From the NCBI RefSeq assembly GCF_003605475.1, contig NZ_RAHX01000001.1, positions 1,054,001 through 1,118,000 on the forward strand: a stretch of DNA of 64,000 nucleotides. Reading direction: 5' to 3'. A model generated the notes under the pieces. That model worked only from the letters and a program-made list of their open reading frames with translations. It ran no database searches and was not told the origin of the DNA. Positions 54,172 to 63,821 of the stretch are shown here, piece after piece. The stretch comes from Aurantiacibacter aquimixticola. Its GTDB lineage: Bacteria > Pseudomonadota > Alphaproteobacteria > Sphingomonadales > Sphingomonadaceae. How positions within the stretch are numbered: position 1 is the stretch's first letter; every line of letters begins with the position of its first letter. A program made the translations under genes and the position numbers.

Positions 54172-54702
54172 ATGACCCGCCGCCTGTTCGTCGCCCTCCC
54201 CTTGCCCGAACCCATCCGCGAGGCCCTCCTCGATACGATGGAAGGCATCTCCGGCGCGCGTTGGCAGGATGCGGACAATCTGCACATTACACTGCGTTTC
54301 GTGGGCGAAGTCGACCGGCACACAACCGCCGATCTGGAAACCGCGCTGGAGACAGTCCCCTTCGCGCCGTTCTCGATCGCGCTTTCGGGCGTCGGCCATT
54401 TCGAAGGGCACAAGCGCGCGCGGGCGATCTGGGCGGGAGTCACGCCGAACTCCGCTCTGGCCGATTTGCAGCACAGCGTGGAAATGGCCTGTCGCCGCGC
54501 GGGCCTTCGGGCGGAAAATCGAAAATTCGTCCCGCATGTGACGCTCGCACGCCTGAATAGCGGCAGCGGTCATATCGGTGAATGGCTCCACGAAAACGGC
54601 ACGCTCGCGCTTGGACCGTGGACCGCAGACTGTTTCGCTCTCTTCGAAAGCGACCTCACTCCGCAGGGCCCGATCTATACGCAGCTTACGGAATTTCGTT
54701 AG
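54172..54702 (+). CDS. thpR: RNA 2',3'-cyclic phosphodiesterase
   Basis: A 176-residue 2H phosphoesterase with both signature motifs, HITLRF (about residue 43) and HVTLAR (about residue 124), plus the RLFVALPLPE start. It hydrolyses 2',3'-cyclic phosphates on RNA to 2'-phosphates. It begins directly after the stop codon of the lipoprotein gene, so they may be co-transcribed. Length is normal for ThpR (LigT). Confidence 0.94.
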   Translation: MTRRLFVALPLPEPIREALLDTMEGISGARWQDADNLHITLRFVGEVDRHTTADLETALETVPFAPFSIALSGVGHFEGHKRARAIWAGVTPNSALADLQHSVEMACRRAGLRAENRKFVPHVTLARLNSGSGHIGEWLHENGTLALGPWTADCFALFESDLTPQGPIYTQLTEFR

Positions 54703-54881
54703 GGGCGCAGCCCACGCATCATTGTTGCGCTGTCAAGCACGATGCTCACGAGCCGCCCGACACATCGGACGAAGCGAGGACCGATCGCACGTCGCACCCG
54801 TTGATTGAGTGAATGCACATAGAAAGTCCGCGCGAAATCATTACGCAAAACACGCGCCGGACCCGACCAGACAGGACCATC

Positions 54882-55736
54882 ATGTCGAAACCGACAGCAA
54901 TGACCGTAATTCCATTGGACCCGAACGAAGGATCCAGCCATCCGCCTGCTCCGCCGAGCAATGCGAAGGCGCGCAAAACGGAGGAAGATCTCCGCCCCGC
55001 CTTGCGCTGGATGCGCGGCGAGATGGTTCGCGAGTTCGTCCGACGTCTTCGCCGCAAGTCGGACCGGAACGACCGCCGCCGCCAGAAGCGTAAATTGACG
55101 CTTGCGGCTTCGGCTGCCGTAATGGCGGCAAGTCCAGGTGCGGTCCAATACGGTGCTGCGGCGCCGGATTTCTCTACACAAATTGCACAGATGAAGGTCG
55201 ATGCGACGCAGACCCGCGTTCACGCCTCTGATCTCACATCCAGCGAAACGATGAAGGAGGCACTTGCCGAAGAGGAAGGCGTTCGCCTTACCGTGTATCG
55301 CGATGTCGCCGGTTATTCTACGGTCGGTGTCGGCCACCTCGTGCTCCCTGAAGACAATCTGCGTGTCGGCGACACGATCACATACGAGCAGGCACTCGAA
55401 TTTCTCGAGCAGGATCTCAAAAAGGCCGAGGCAGGCGTTCAGCGCCTTGTGGGCGATCTGCCGATCTATCAGCACGAATTCGATGCGCTTGTAGACCTTG
55501 TTTACAATGTCGGTGAGGGCAATGTCTCCGAGAGAGAAAGTCCAAAGTTGAATGCTGCGATTGCAAGTGCCGATTATGAAGGCATCGCGGAGGAGTTGCA
55601 TTATCACCATGCGGCAGGAGCCAAGGCTAATGGTCTGGTATACCGCTCGGAACGCAGGCAGGCGATTTTTATGGAAGCGGCGTATGACGATCCCCGGCCT
55701 GTCGAGATCGCCGTCGCCGGCAATTTGAGTACCTGA
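54882..55736 (+). CDS. Lysozyme (T4-like, GH24) with N-terminal extension
   Basis: A 284-residue protein. The C-terminal half is a GH24 lysozyme domain with the catalytic Glu in ALAEEEGVRLTVYRD, the Asp/Thr in VAGYSTVGVGHL, and the later FDALVDLVYNVG. An N-terminal basic region (RRLRRKSDRNDRRRQKRKL) precedes a hydrophobic stretch (LAASAAVMAASPGAV), possibly a signal anchor. GH24 enzymes cut peptidoglycan; this could be a phage-derived endolysin domesticated for cell-wall turnover. ATG 54882 has AGGA upstream; an in-frame ATG at 54813 is less likely. Confidence 0.87.
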   Translation: MSKPTAMTVIPLDPNEGSSHPPAPPSNAKARKTEEDLRPALRWMRGEMVREFVRRLRRKSDRNDRRRQKRKLTLAASAAVMAASPGAVQYGAAAPDFSTQIAQMKVDATQTRVHASDLTSSETMKEALAEEEGVRLTVYRDVAGYSTVGVGHLVLPEDNLRVGDTITYEQALEFLEQDLKKAEAGVQRLVGDLPIYQHEFDALVDLVYNVGEGNVSERESPKLNAAIASADYEGIAEELHYHHAAGAKANGLVYRSERRQAIFMEAAYDDPRPVEIAVAGNLST

Positions 55737-55777
55737 TCCTTCACGTCTGCGGCTTACGCCGCGATCGTCTGAGCTTT

Positions 55778-56461
55778 ATGACCACAAAGACACTCACGTC
55801 CTGTCGTCCCGTCAACGCCCTCGCGGCGCTGGCAGGATGCTTCGTGCTGTCCGCTTGCGGACTCATCACGCCGGGCCACCCTGCTGAGGAAATGCTGGGG
55901 GACGAGGCCGTGCCGACAAGCGAGCAGGTCATCGCGACCCTGCCGCAAGCGACGGCCACGCCGGACCAGGATTGCCTCGTGGTCGTGTGGGACGAACAGG
56001 CGACCCCCAACCGCGATTTCGACCGTGAGCACGACCTGGTCGAAGGCGGGGCGATCTCCTGCGCCACCGGCACCAGCGCCAGCGAATTCGAAGCGGCGCT
56101 CACCAACATCCGCGCAGCTGCGGCGGCTAACGATCGCGCTGCGCTCATCCGTGAATTGAACATACCCCTGCTCTACATCGATCGAGACGGTACGCCGCAG
56201 GCTCTGCCGGAAACGGCCGTGGTCGAGCGAGGCTTCGACGATATCTTCACGCCGGAGATGCTTCTCCTGATGCAGGATCTGAAGCTGGAGGACATGACTG
56301 TCGTGCCCGATCAGGGTGCATTCTTCCAGCTCGGCTCGATCTGGCTGGTCGCGTCGGAAAAGGGCGGCCGCCCCCGTCTCGTGACCGTCAATCGCCAGGC
56401 GCTGGACGAGGCGATCGCCAGTGCGCGGGAAACCGCGCTGGAAGAAGAGCCGCTTTCCTGA
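55778..56461 (+). CDS. Hypothetical lipoprotein
   Basis: A 227-residue protein with a lipoprotein signal (LAGCFVLSACGL). The mature part has a Cys in DQDCLVVVWDE, a Cys in GAISCATG, and an alpha/beta-like C-terminal region (VERGFDDIFTPEMLLLMQDLK). I do not recognise a family. It lies between the lysozyme and the M3 peptidase genes. Probably periplasmic, role unknown. Confidence 0.7.
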   Translation: MTTKTLTSCRPVNALAALAGCFVLSACGLITPGHPAEEMLGDEAVPTSEQVIATLPQATATPDQDCLVVVWDEQATPNRDFDREHDLVEGGAISCATGTSASEFEAALTNIRAAAAANDRAALIRELNIPLLYIDRDGTPQALPETAVVERGFDDIFTPEMLLLMQDLKLEDMTVVPDQGAFFQLGSIWLVASEKGGRPRLVTVNRQALDEAIASARETALEEEPLS

Positions 56462-56581
56462 ACGCTGCCCGTCGTTCAGCCGCTTGGCAGCTTCGCCTGT
56501 TACAGTTAGATATCCGTTTCATCGGCAACCACCCGTTCCGGGCGCGTTGCCGCAACGCATAGAATGAAAGAGGTTGCCCGA

Positions 56582-58792
56582 ATGAAATCGCGCCTGCTTG
56601 CCACCACCACGATCATCGCCCTTGCAGCTTCTGCCTGCACCACGACGATGGAGGATACCGACATGGCCACCGCCTCCGGATTGCCGCAGACCGTCGAGTA
56701 CGATCCCGAAATCCCCGCCGCGACGAGCATCTTCGCCGAAGCATCGCCGCTTTACATGCATGCCCCGCAATTCGACCGGGTGCAGGACAGCGAATGGCAG
56801 GGCATCATCGAGGAAGCGATCGCGATCCAGCTGGCCGAAGTCGAGGCGATCGCCAACAACCCCAATCCGGCGAACATGACCAATACGCTGGTCGCCATGG
56901 AGCGTTCGGGCCAGGTCTTCAGCCGCGCCTATTCCGCCTTCAGCCAGATCGTCGGCGCGAATATCAACGACACCATCGCCGCGGCGGACGAGGCGCTTGC
57001 CCCGCAGATCGCTGCGATGAACGACACGATCTATCTCAACCCGCAACTGTTCCAGCGCGTGAAGGCGATCTACGACAACCGCGCGGCGATGGCGATGACG
57101 CCCGAAGATGCGATGCTGCTTGAGGTGTATTACCAGAATTTCGTCCATCGCGGCGCGCTGCTGGGTGACGAGGCGCAGACCGAACTGCGCGATATCAACG
57201 AACGCCTGAGCTCGCTCAGCACGCAGATTTCCCAGCGCATCACGACCGGCCAGAACCAGGCCGCCATCGTGGTTGACACGCGCGAGGAGCTTAGCGGCCT
57301 CTCCGATGGCCAGATCACCTCTGCCGCACAGCTCGCCACCGAGCGCGGGCATGACGGCAAATACATGATCGGCGTCAGCAACACCTCGGGCGTTGCCATG
57401 CTGTCCCAGCTGCACGACCGCGACGTGCGCGAGCGGCTGTTGATGGCGAGCCTCAACCGCAACCAGAGCGGCGAAGCGGGAACGCTGGACGCCATTCGCG
57501 AGACCATCGCGCTGCGCAATCGCCGCGCCCAGCTGTTCGGCGAGCCGACGCATGCCAACTGGCAGATGTACGATCGCATGGTTTCGGACCCGCAGGCCGC
57601 GATCAAGTTCATGGCCGACATGGTCCCCGCCCTGCGCGCCACGCAGGACCGCGAAGCCGCCGTGCTGCAGGCCCGGCTGGAGCAGGACGGTCACGACTTC
57701 CAGCTCGCCGCATGGGACTGGCCGTATTACGCCGAGATCGTCCGGCAGGAGCGCTATTCCCTCGATAACGAGGAAATCAAACAGTATTTCGAAATCGACC
57801 GCGTGCTGGAAGACGGCATTTTCTACATGGCGGGCGAGCTTTACGGCCTCACCTTCGAGAAACGCAGCGACATCCCGGTCTATCACCCCGATGTCTCGGT
57901 CTACACCGTGTTCCACGATGGCAGCCCGATTGCGCTCTTCTACTTCGATCCGATGCAGCGGGACAGCAAGCGCGGCGGCGCCTGGATGAGCAATTTCGTC
58001 GAGCAGAGCCATCTGCTCGGCTTGCGTCCGGTCGTCACGAATACGCAGAACATCGCCCCGCCCGCGCCGGGTGAGCCGCGTCTGGCGACATGGGACGATG
58101 TGGAAACGATGTTCCACGAATTCGGCCACGCGCTGCACGGCATCTTCGCCGACCAGCAATATCCGTCGCTTTCCGGCACCAACACCGCGCGCGACTGGGT
58201 CGAATTCCCGAGCCAGTTCCACGAGAATTTCGCGGCTCTGCCCGAAGTGCTCCAGCGCTATGCCCGCCACCACGAAACCGGCGAAGTGATTCCGGACGAG
58301 CTGGTGCAGGCGATCAATCGCGCTGGCCGGTTCAACCAGGGCCACGGCTTTGGCGAGATCATCGCCGCATCGCTGCTCGACATGGAGTGGCATTCCATCG
58401 ACCCGAACCAGCCGGCACCGACCGATATCATGGGCTTCGAAGCCGCCGCGCTCGAGCGGATCGGCCTGCGGTCCGATCTTGTTCCGCCGCGCTATCGCAC
58501 GCCGTATTTCAGGCACATTTTCGAGCATGGCTATGATGCGGGCTATTACGCCTACACCTGGACGGAAATGCTCCACCACGATGCATACAGCTACGTGGAA
58601 GAAAATGGTGGCATGACCCGCGAGATGGGCGACCACATCGTTGCGACCTTCCTCGGCCAGGGCCATTCGAAGACCTACGAACAGATGTTCCGAGACTTTA
58701 CCGGCCGCGACCCGCGCGTTGAGCCATTGCTCGAAGCGCGCGGCCTGATCCCGGGAGAGACGCAGCCGGGCGGGGCGTCGGGCGTTCTGTAA
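56582..58792 (+). CDS. dcp: M3-family peptidyl-dipeptidase (Dcp)
   Basis: A 736-residue secreted metallopeptidase. A lipoprotein-like leader (LLATTTIIALAASACTT) precedes the M3 thimet-type body. The zinc motif HEFGHALHG is visible (about residue 515), followed by the distal Glu-containing stretch FVEFPSQFHENFA. The region FYFDPMQRDSKRGGAWM is characteristic of Dcp, which removes C-terminal dipeptides in the periplasm. ATG 56582 is preferred over 56564 because GAGG lies just before it. A strong terminator follows. Confidence 0.94.
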   Translation: MKSRLLATTTIIALAASACTTTMEDTDMATASGLPQTVEYDPEIPAATSIFAEASPLYMHAPQFDRVQDSEWQGIIEEAIAIQLAEVEAIANNPNPANMTNTLVAMERSGQVFSRAYSAFSQIVGANINDTIAAADEALAPQIAAMNDTIYLNPQLFQRVKAIYDNRAAMAMTPEDAMLLEVYYQNFVHRGALLGDEAQTELRDINERLSSLSTQISQRITTGQNQAAIVVDTREELSGLSDGQITSAAQLATERGHDGKYMIGVSNTSGVAMLSQLHDRDVRERLLMASLNRNQSGEAGTLDAIRETIALRNRRAQLFGEPTHANWQMYDRMVSDPQAAIKFMADMVPALRATQDREAAVLQARLEQDGHDFQLAAWDWPYYAEIVRQERYSLDNEEIKQYFEIDRVLEDGIFYMAGELYGLTFEKRSDIPVYHPDVSVYTVFHDGSPIALFYFDPMQRDSKRGGAWMSNFVEQSHLLGLRPVVTNTQNIAPPAPGEPRLATWDDVETMFHEFGHALHGIFADQQYPSLSGTNTARDWVEFPSQFHENFAALPEVLQRYARHHETGEVIPDELVQAINRAGRFNQGHGFGEIIAASLLDMEWHSIDPNQPAPTDIMGFEAAALERIGLRSDLVPPRYRTPYFRHIFEHGYDAGYYAYTWTEMLHHDAYSYVEENGGMTREMGDHIVATFLGQGHSKTYEQMFRDFTGRDPRVEPLLEARGLIPGETQPGGASGVL

Positions 58793-58812
58793 GTCTGAGC
58801 CTGATGATTATG

Positions 58813-58844
58813 GGGCCGTCGGAGCGATCCGGCGGCCCTTTTTT
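58813..58844 (+). terminator. Rho-independent terminator of dcp
   Basis: An 11-bp stem (GGGCCGTCGGA with TCCGGCGGCCC, one G-U pair), a GCGA tetraloop and six T residues (58839-58844). It also abuts the stop of the convergent small gene. Confidence 0.92.
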
Positions 58845-59143
58845 CATCGCCGGAGCTTGCCGCGCATTTCGAGCGATCTGCGATTTAGGGTCGGCAAATC
58901 CTCCGACCCGCCGAGCGCCGCCTCGCCCAGAGCTATGGCGCGCTCCAGCAATTCGTCGGATGCGTTGCGATAGGCGGGCGCGTCGATCGCTTCGCGCCAC
59001 GGTTGCCCGCAAGCATTGTCGAGCAGGATGCGCTGGAAGCAGTGATCGAAGCGCACCGGCCAGTGCCGTTCCGGCGCGGCGACCGGCATACGCTCACGCG
59101 TAAGGGCGAACCAGCGGGCTTGGAGGTCGTCTCGGTCGGTCAC
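58844..59143 (-). CDS. Small conserved protein at the end of the cobalamin operon
   Basis: A 99-residue soluble protein with the pattern DLQARWFALTRERMPVAAPER, HWPVRFDHCFQRILLDNACG and AYRNASDELLERAI. I know this as a conserved hypothetical, sometimes labelled GCN5-related, in sphingomonads. The start is taken as GTG 59143, which overlaps the ATPase stop as GTGA and aligns with the usual MTE/R start; ATG 59185 would add 14 residues. It is the last gene of the operon, and its role is unknown. Confidence 0.7.
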   Translation of the reverse strand: MTDRDDLQARWFALTRERMPVAAPERHWPVRFDHCFQRILLDNACGQPWREAIDAPAYRNASDELLERAIALGEAALGGSEDLPTLNRRSLEMRGKLRR

Positions 59144-59871
59144 CCAGAAATGACGAGCGCGCGGTGGCCGGGTTCCCCTGTCCATTCCGCATCGATGCCC
59201 CAGACGCGATTGACCACAGCTCTATCGAGGGCCTGCAACGGTTCCGCATCGGCGACCAGATGGCCCTCGTCGAGCACCAGCACGAGGTCCGCATGGTTCA
59301 TCGCCAGCGCCAGATCGTGCAACACCAGCACCACGCCGCGCCCGGCGTCGGCCTCCGTCCGCAGCACGCGCAGCATGGCGAGCTGATGCGCGAGATCGAG
59401 CGCGGCGAGCGGTTCGTCGGCGAGTATCCATTCCGGCTTTCCCGCAAGCACCCGCGCCAGCAAGGCCCGCGCCTTCTCTCCGCCGGAAAGCGTCGAAACC
59501 GGGCGCATCGCGAAGTCCTCCAGCGAGCAGGCAGCGATCGCGTGGGCGATGGCGTCTTCGCCTCGGTCGCGGTGGGGCAGGCGACCAAGCGCGACGAGAT
59601 TTCGCACCGAGACATCCCATGCGATCTCGGCACTCTGGGGTAGATATCCGATGCGTTGGGCGCGCGCTCTGGGCGTGAGATCGGCGAGCGGCAAATCGCC
59701 AAGCGACACCTCTCCGCCATCGGGTGCAAGCAATCCCGCCAAAACGGAGATCAGCGTCGATTTGCCTGCGCCGTTCGGTCCGCAGATCGCGGTGATCCCG
59801 CCACGAGGCAAAGCAACCGTGACGTCCCGCAAACGCCCGGTGACGGACAGGTCGGTTACGGCAAGCGTCAC
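59140..59871 (-). CDS. btuD: Cobalamin ABC transporter ATP-binding protein
   Basis: A 243-residue ABC ATPase with Walker A GPNGAGKSTL, Q-loop YLPQSAEIA, signature LSGGEKARALLARVL, Walker B WILADEPLAALD and a switch His in VLHDLALAM. It energises uptake through the permease encoded just upstream. The start is GTG 59871, overlapping the permease stop as GTGA. Iron-chelate uptake is an alternative to cobalamin by sequence alone, but the upstream cobalamin riboswitch decides in favour of B12. Confidence 0.9.
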   Translation of the reverse strand: MTLAVTDLSVTGRLRDVTVALPRGGITAICGPNGAGKSTLISVLAGLLAPDGGEVSLGDLPLADLTPRARAQRIGYLPQSAEIAWDVSVRNLVALGRLPHRDRGEDAIAHAIAACSLEDFAMRPVSTLSGGEKARALLARVLAGKPEWILADEPLAALDLAHQLAMLRVLRTEADAGRGVVLVLHDLALAMNHADLVLVLDEGHLVADAEPLQALDRAVVNRVWGIDAEWTGEPGHRALVISG

Positions 59872-60827
59872 GCCAGCCCCCTTCGCATCCGCAGCAGCAG
59901 CATCAGGAAGAACGGCGCGCCGATCAGGCTGAGCGCGATGCCGAGGCGCAGCTCCGTCACCAGCGGCAGCACACGGCAGACCATGTCTGCGACCAGCACC
60001 AGCAATGCCCCTGCCAGCGCGCTCGGCAGGATAAGGGTGGAGGGTCGGCGATCGGTCAGCGGGCGCACCAGATGCGGGACGATCAATCCGACGAAGCCGA
60101 TGATCCCCGCCACGGCGACGCCGCTGCCCACGGTGAGGCCGGTGCCCACCACCATCGCCCAGCGCAGCCGTGCGGGATCGACGCCGAGCGAGCGGGCGGC
60201 ATCTTCCCCCAAGGTCAGCGCGTCGAGCCCGCGCCCCGCCCACCACAGCACCGCGATCCCGGCGAGCGAGAGCGGCGCTGCCAGCATCACGTCCTGCCAG
60301 CTGCGATCGGTGAGTGCGCCCATCAGCCAGGTGACGATGCTGCTCATGGCAAAGGCATTCGGCGCCAGGCTGATGGCAAGGCTCGTCATCGCGCCCGCGA
60401 GGCTGGCGATCATCATACCCGCCAGCGTGAACAGCGCGATGCCATGGGCCGGACTGGTGGTGCGGCCGGCGATCAGCGCAAGCAATGCCATCGCTCCGCC
60501 CGCGCCGATCAGCGCGAAGGCAGGCAGCAACAGCGCGGTTGCCGCCCCGATATACAGCGCGATCACCGCGCCCAGGGCTGCGCCGGGAGCGATACCGAAG
60601 AGGCCGGGATCGGCAAGCGGGTTGCGCAGATATCCCTGCATCGCCGCACCCGCCGCGCCGAGGCCCGCTCCGACCACCACGGCAAGCACCGCACGCGGGA
60701 AGCGCAATTCTGCGAGGATAAGCGCGCTATTCGCCGTGTCTGCCCCCAGCCAGACGCGCCCGGCCAACAGCGAGAGCGGCAGAGCAAGCGCGAGGAGAAT
60801 CGCGAAGGTAAGCGTCGCGCGGTTCAT
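59868..60827 (-). CDS. btuC: Cobalamin ABC transporter permease
   Basis: A 319-residue FecCD/BtuC-type permease with about ten helices. The family stretches are RFPRAVLAVVVGAGLGAAGAAMQGYLRNPLADPGLFG, GTGLTVGSGVAVAGIIGFVGLIVPH and the C-terminal TELRLGIALSLIGAPFFLML. It transports cobalamin across the inner membrane. ATG 60827 overlaps the substrate-binding gene stop as ATGA and its own end overlaps the ATPase start. Confidence 0.92.
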   Translation of the reverse strand: MNRATLTFAILLALALPLSLLAGRVWLGADTANSALILAELRFPRAVLAVVVGAGLGAAGAAMQGYLRNPLADPGLFGIAPGAALGAVIALYIGAATALLLPAFALIGAGGAMALLALIAGRTTSPAHGIALFTLAGMMIASLAGAMTSLAISLAPNAFAMSSIVTWLMGALTDRSWQDVMLAAPLSLAGIAVLWWAGRGLDALTLGEDAARSLGVDPARLRWAMVVGTGLTVGSGVAVAGIIGFVGLIVPHLVRPLTDRRPSTLILPSALAGALLVLVADMVCRVLPLVTELRLGIALSLIGAPFFLMLLLRMRRGLA

Positions 60828-61666
60828 CGCCCCTCCGCTCGTGCGAGCGTCGTATCGTTCTCCATCGACCGCCGTATCTCTCGCAGCCGTGCCAGCGCGC
60901 GCGGGATCGTCGGCCCGCCGCAATAGAGCAGCGCGCTATCGAAGGTCTCGTATCGAATGTCGTCGAGGGTCTTCAACGCCGGATGGCTGAGCGCACGCTC
61001 GTCTCCGGCGGCGAGCACCAATTGCGGCGGATCGGCGAGCACCTGCTCGAGCGGGAGATACGCCCCCTGCCCCATGCCGCGCGCCGCGGAATGGCTGGCG
61101 AAACCCGCCTGTTCGAGCATGGCAAAGGCGAGCGAGCCCTCGCCCGCAACGATGCCGCCCTGTTGCCACAGCAGCGTCGGCACCGGCTCGCCATCGGCAG
61201 ACGCCGCATGCCACGCGCTTTCGATGCGCCCGGCCAGTGCCTCGCCGCGCTCCGCCTCTCCCGTCAGCTCGGCAAGCTGGCGGATTTGCGCGAGACTGTC
61301 TTCCAGCGATCCGGCGATGCCGAGCCGCTCCACACGCACATCGGCCCGCTCCAGCGCGCTCGCCGTGGCAGGCGACAGAAAGCTGTCCGCCACCACCACG
61401 TCCGGCGAGAGTGCGAGGATTTCCTCTACCGTGCCCCCGGTGCTGGCGTAACGCCGCGCATCCGACGGCTGCATCGAGCTTGCCGCCGGATCGTGGCTGT
61501 AATGGGAGATCGCGAGCAGCTGTCCCGGCGCGGCAATTTCGGCCAGGATCGCGTCGGCGCAGGGATTGAGGCTGACGATGGTGGGCCGGTGGCTTGCAGC
61601 GCGCTCTTCACCATCGCCGCCACACCCGGCCAGCGCCAAAAGCGCGAGGGCAGCCAGCCTTGTCAC
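60824..61666 (-). CDS. btuF: Cobalamin substrate-binding lipoprotein
   Basis: A 280-residue BtuF/FecB-type periplasmic binding protein with a lipobox (LALLALAGCG). It has the clam-shell layout of cluster A-II binding proteins: PTIVSLNPCADAILAEI, then LSPDVVVADSFL and a long central helix. It delivers cobalamin to the BtuC/BtuD transporter. GTG 61666 overlaps the receptor stop codon as GTGA. Confidence 0.88.
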   Translation of the reverse strand: MTRLAALALLALAGCGGDGEERAASHRPTIVSLNPCADAILAEIAAPGQLLAISHYSHDPAASSMQPSDARRYASTGGTVEEILALSPDVVVADSFLSPATASALERADVRVERLGIAGSLEDSLAQIRQLAELTGEAERGEALAGRIESAWHAASADGEPVPTLLWQQGGIVAGEGSLAFAMLEQAGFASHSAARGMGQGAYLPLEQVLADPPQLVLAAGDERALSHPALKTLDDIRYETFDSALLYCGGPTIPRALARLREIRRSMENDTTLARAEGR

Positions 61667-63549
61667 AGCCGCAGCCTTGCTCCGACGAAAGCGGCTCGCC
61701 CGCGCGTCGCATAGCCCGCGGCGGTCTGGTAATCCTCGTCCCAGACATTCTCGACCCGGCCGTATAGCTCGACCATATTGTTCAATTCATAGGCTGCGCG
61801 CAGGGTAAGGAGTTCGTAGCCGTCCAGCCGCACGGTGTTCGCCGCATTGTCGAAACTGTTCGACACCAGCCGCAAGTCCGCGCCCAGGGTGAGCGCGCCG
61901 ATGGCCTGCCAGTCGGCGGTCAGCGTGGCGGCATGGCGCGGGCGGCGCGGCAGCCGGTTGCCACTATCGCGATCCTCGGCTTCGGTGAAAGCGTAGACAG
62001 CGCCCAGCCGCAGCGAGTCGAGCGTAAAGACGCCCGCTTCCACCTCGACGCCAAGCGCGCGGGTGCGGGCGATATTGTCATAGGTGCCGAAGGGCCGGTC
62101 CTCGCAGATGGTATCCTCCACGCCGAAGCAGCCGACAAAGGCGATCTGGTCGTCCGTTTCGCGGTGGAACAGCGTGACGCCGCCATAAACCGCCTGCGCC
62201 CGGTCGCCATAGGCGATGCCGAGATCGAGGCTGGTGCTTTCCTCCGGCTCCAGCGCGGCATTGCCGAAATCGGATAGTAGCTGGAACAGGCTGGGAGCCT
62301 TGAAGCCCTCGCCGATACTGGCCCGCACGCGCCAATTGCTGGCGATTGCGTAGCTCGCATCCGCGCCGAAGCTCACTTCGCTGCCGAAATCGTCGTGATC
62401 GGTGAAACGCGCGCCCAGATGGCCGGAAATGCCGCGCCATTCGACGCCAGCCTGGGCATAGGTGCCGAAGATGCGGGTGGAGGCGCGCTCGGCAAACAGC
62501 GTTTCGTACGCGGTCCACTCGTTCTCCGCCCCGAAATTAAGCAGCAGCGGGCCGATGGGCCGCCACTCGCCATTCACCGCGATCCGGCCCGACCGGCCGT
62601 CGCTGGTAAATGTCGGATCGTCTCCGAAATCGCGATTGAAATTGTCGCGGCTGGTGTCGGCAAAGCTGTAGCTGCCCTGCACGAAAAGCGGTCCGCTGTC
62701 GTAGACCATGCCCGCCGAGCCGAAGGTCTGGCTGGTGTCCTGCACTTCGTCCGTATCGGCGAGCGAGAAATCGGGCGCGGGGAAACCGTCGAATTCGAGT
62801 TCCCCCTCCGCCTGACGCAGCCGCGCGAACACTTCCAGACGGTCGGAGAAATAGTATCGCGCATGGCCATCCAGCGCCCATTGCTCGAACCCGTCCGCCT
62901 CGGTGCCGGTTTCGGCAGCGGAGAAACCGTCGGTATTGGCGAAGCTGCCGGACAGGCCGAGAAAGCCGGTATCGGGGTCGGACAGGCCACCCGACGCCGT
63001 CGCCAGCACGCTGTCATTGGCGCCGTATTCCGCGCTCGCCAGCAAACCGCTTTCCGCGCGGGTGGATGCGACAAGCACGCCGCCGATCGCATCCGATCCC
63101 CAGATCGTGGAATTGGACCCGCGCAATATGTCGAGCTTGCCGAGATTGGCGGAAAGCAGATTGCCGAAATCGAAGCCGCCCGATGGCGATGCCGGATCGG
63201 CCACGCGCACGCCGTCTACGATCACGAGCAGCTGCTCCGCCTCCGCCCCACGAACGCGCACGCCGGTGAATGCACCCAGCCCGCCATTGCGGGAGAGCGA
63301 GAGCCCGGGAACGCGCTGGAGCACGCGGGTCAGGTCCGACCCCTGTACGTCCAGAATTTCGTTCTCGGTAATGACCGTTACGGCCTGGCCGGTGTCTTCG
63401 ACTTCGGTCCGCGTGCCGGTGGCGGTGACGGTGATGAACTCCTCACCGGTTCGCACGTCGGTAAGGATAATCGATGGCTCTTCGTCCTGCGCCGCGGCAG
63501 GCACGGCCAGCGCCGCGAGGGACACACCACAAATCAGATATTTAAGCAC
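61663..63549 (-). CDS. btuB: TonB-dependent cobalamin receptor (BtuB-like)
   Basis: A 628-residue outer-membrane receptor with a signal peptide (LICGVSLAALAVPAAAQ), a plug domain (VTATGTRTEVEDTGQAVTVI, VQGSDLTRVLQRVPGLS, RGAEAEQLLVIVDGVRV) and a 22-strand barrel ending in AFVGARLRL. The length fits BtuB. The start is GTG 63549, four bases after AGGAGG; ATG 63564 is an alternative. It is the first gene behind the cobalamin riboswitch and begins the chain of four-base overlaps. Confidence 0.9.
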   Translation of the reverse strand: MLKYLICGVSLAALAVPAAAQDEEPSIILTDVRTGEEFITVTATGTRTEVEDTGQAVTVITENEILDVQGSDLTRVLQRVPGLSLSRNGGLGAFTGVRVRGAEAEQLLVIVDGVRVADPASPSGGFDFGNLLSANLGKLDILRGSNSTIWGSDAIGGVLVASTRAESGLLASAEYGANDSVLATASGGLSDPDTGFLGLSGSFANTDGFSAAETGTEADGFEQWALDGHARYYFSDRLEVFARLRQAEGELEFDGFPAPDFSLADTDEVQDTSQTFGSAGMVYDSGPLFVQGSYSFADTSRDNFNRDFGDDPTFTSDGRSGRIAVNGEWRPIGPLLLNFGAENEWTAYETLFAERASTRIFGTYAQAGVEWRGISGHLGARFTDHDDFGSEVSFGADASYAIASNWRVRASIGEGFKAPSLFQLLSDFGNAALEPEESTSLDLGIAYGDRAQAVYGGVTLFHRETDDQIAFVGCFGVEDTICEDRPFGTYDNIARTRALGVEVEAGVFTLDSLRLGAVYAFTEAEDRDSGNRLPRRPRHAATLTADWQAIGALTLGADLRLVSNSFDNAANTVRLDGYELLTLRAAYELNNMVELYGRVENVWDEDYQTAAGYATRGRAAFVGARLRL

Positions 63550-63652
63550 AAAACCTCCTATCATAAACGAACATGCCGCTTATGACGGAGGGAGCGCGGG
63601 CATGCGCTCTCCCGCTCGCTATCGGTGCACCCCGCCCGGCAGCAAAAGCGAC

Positions 63653-63821
63653 CGTCACCCGGCAGGTCTCCTGGCTCCCGGATCGTCGGTCCGCTTCCGC
63701 CTTCCCGCCCCGAAGGGCAGTGGCATGAAGGAAGCATCCCTCCCCGGTCACAGTTGCGGGGGCAGCGGAGGTCTTGCACCCCCTTCCCTCTCAGCTTCGC
63801 CTTCGCGAAGAACCCGTGACG
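63653..63821 (-). ncRNA. Cobalamin riboswitch
   Basis: On the minus strand the hallmark elements appear in order: GGTGCAAG, GCTGCCCCCGCAACTGTGA, GCCACTG, GGGAAGGC and the B12 box AGCCAGGAGACCTGCC (plus positions 63662-63677). P1 is closed by CGTCAC (63821-63816) with GTGACG (63658-63653). It precedes the btuB start by about 100 bases and should reduce receptor and transporter expression when adenosylcobalamin is abundant. Confidence 0.95.

Noticed and set aside
54882..55736. Prophage around the lysozyme gene
   Set aside because: No holin, structural or integrase genes nearby; neighbours look chromosomal.
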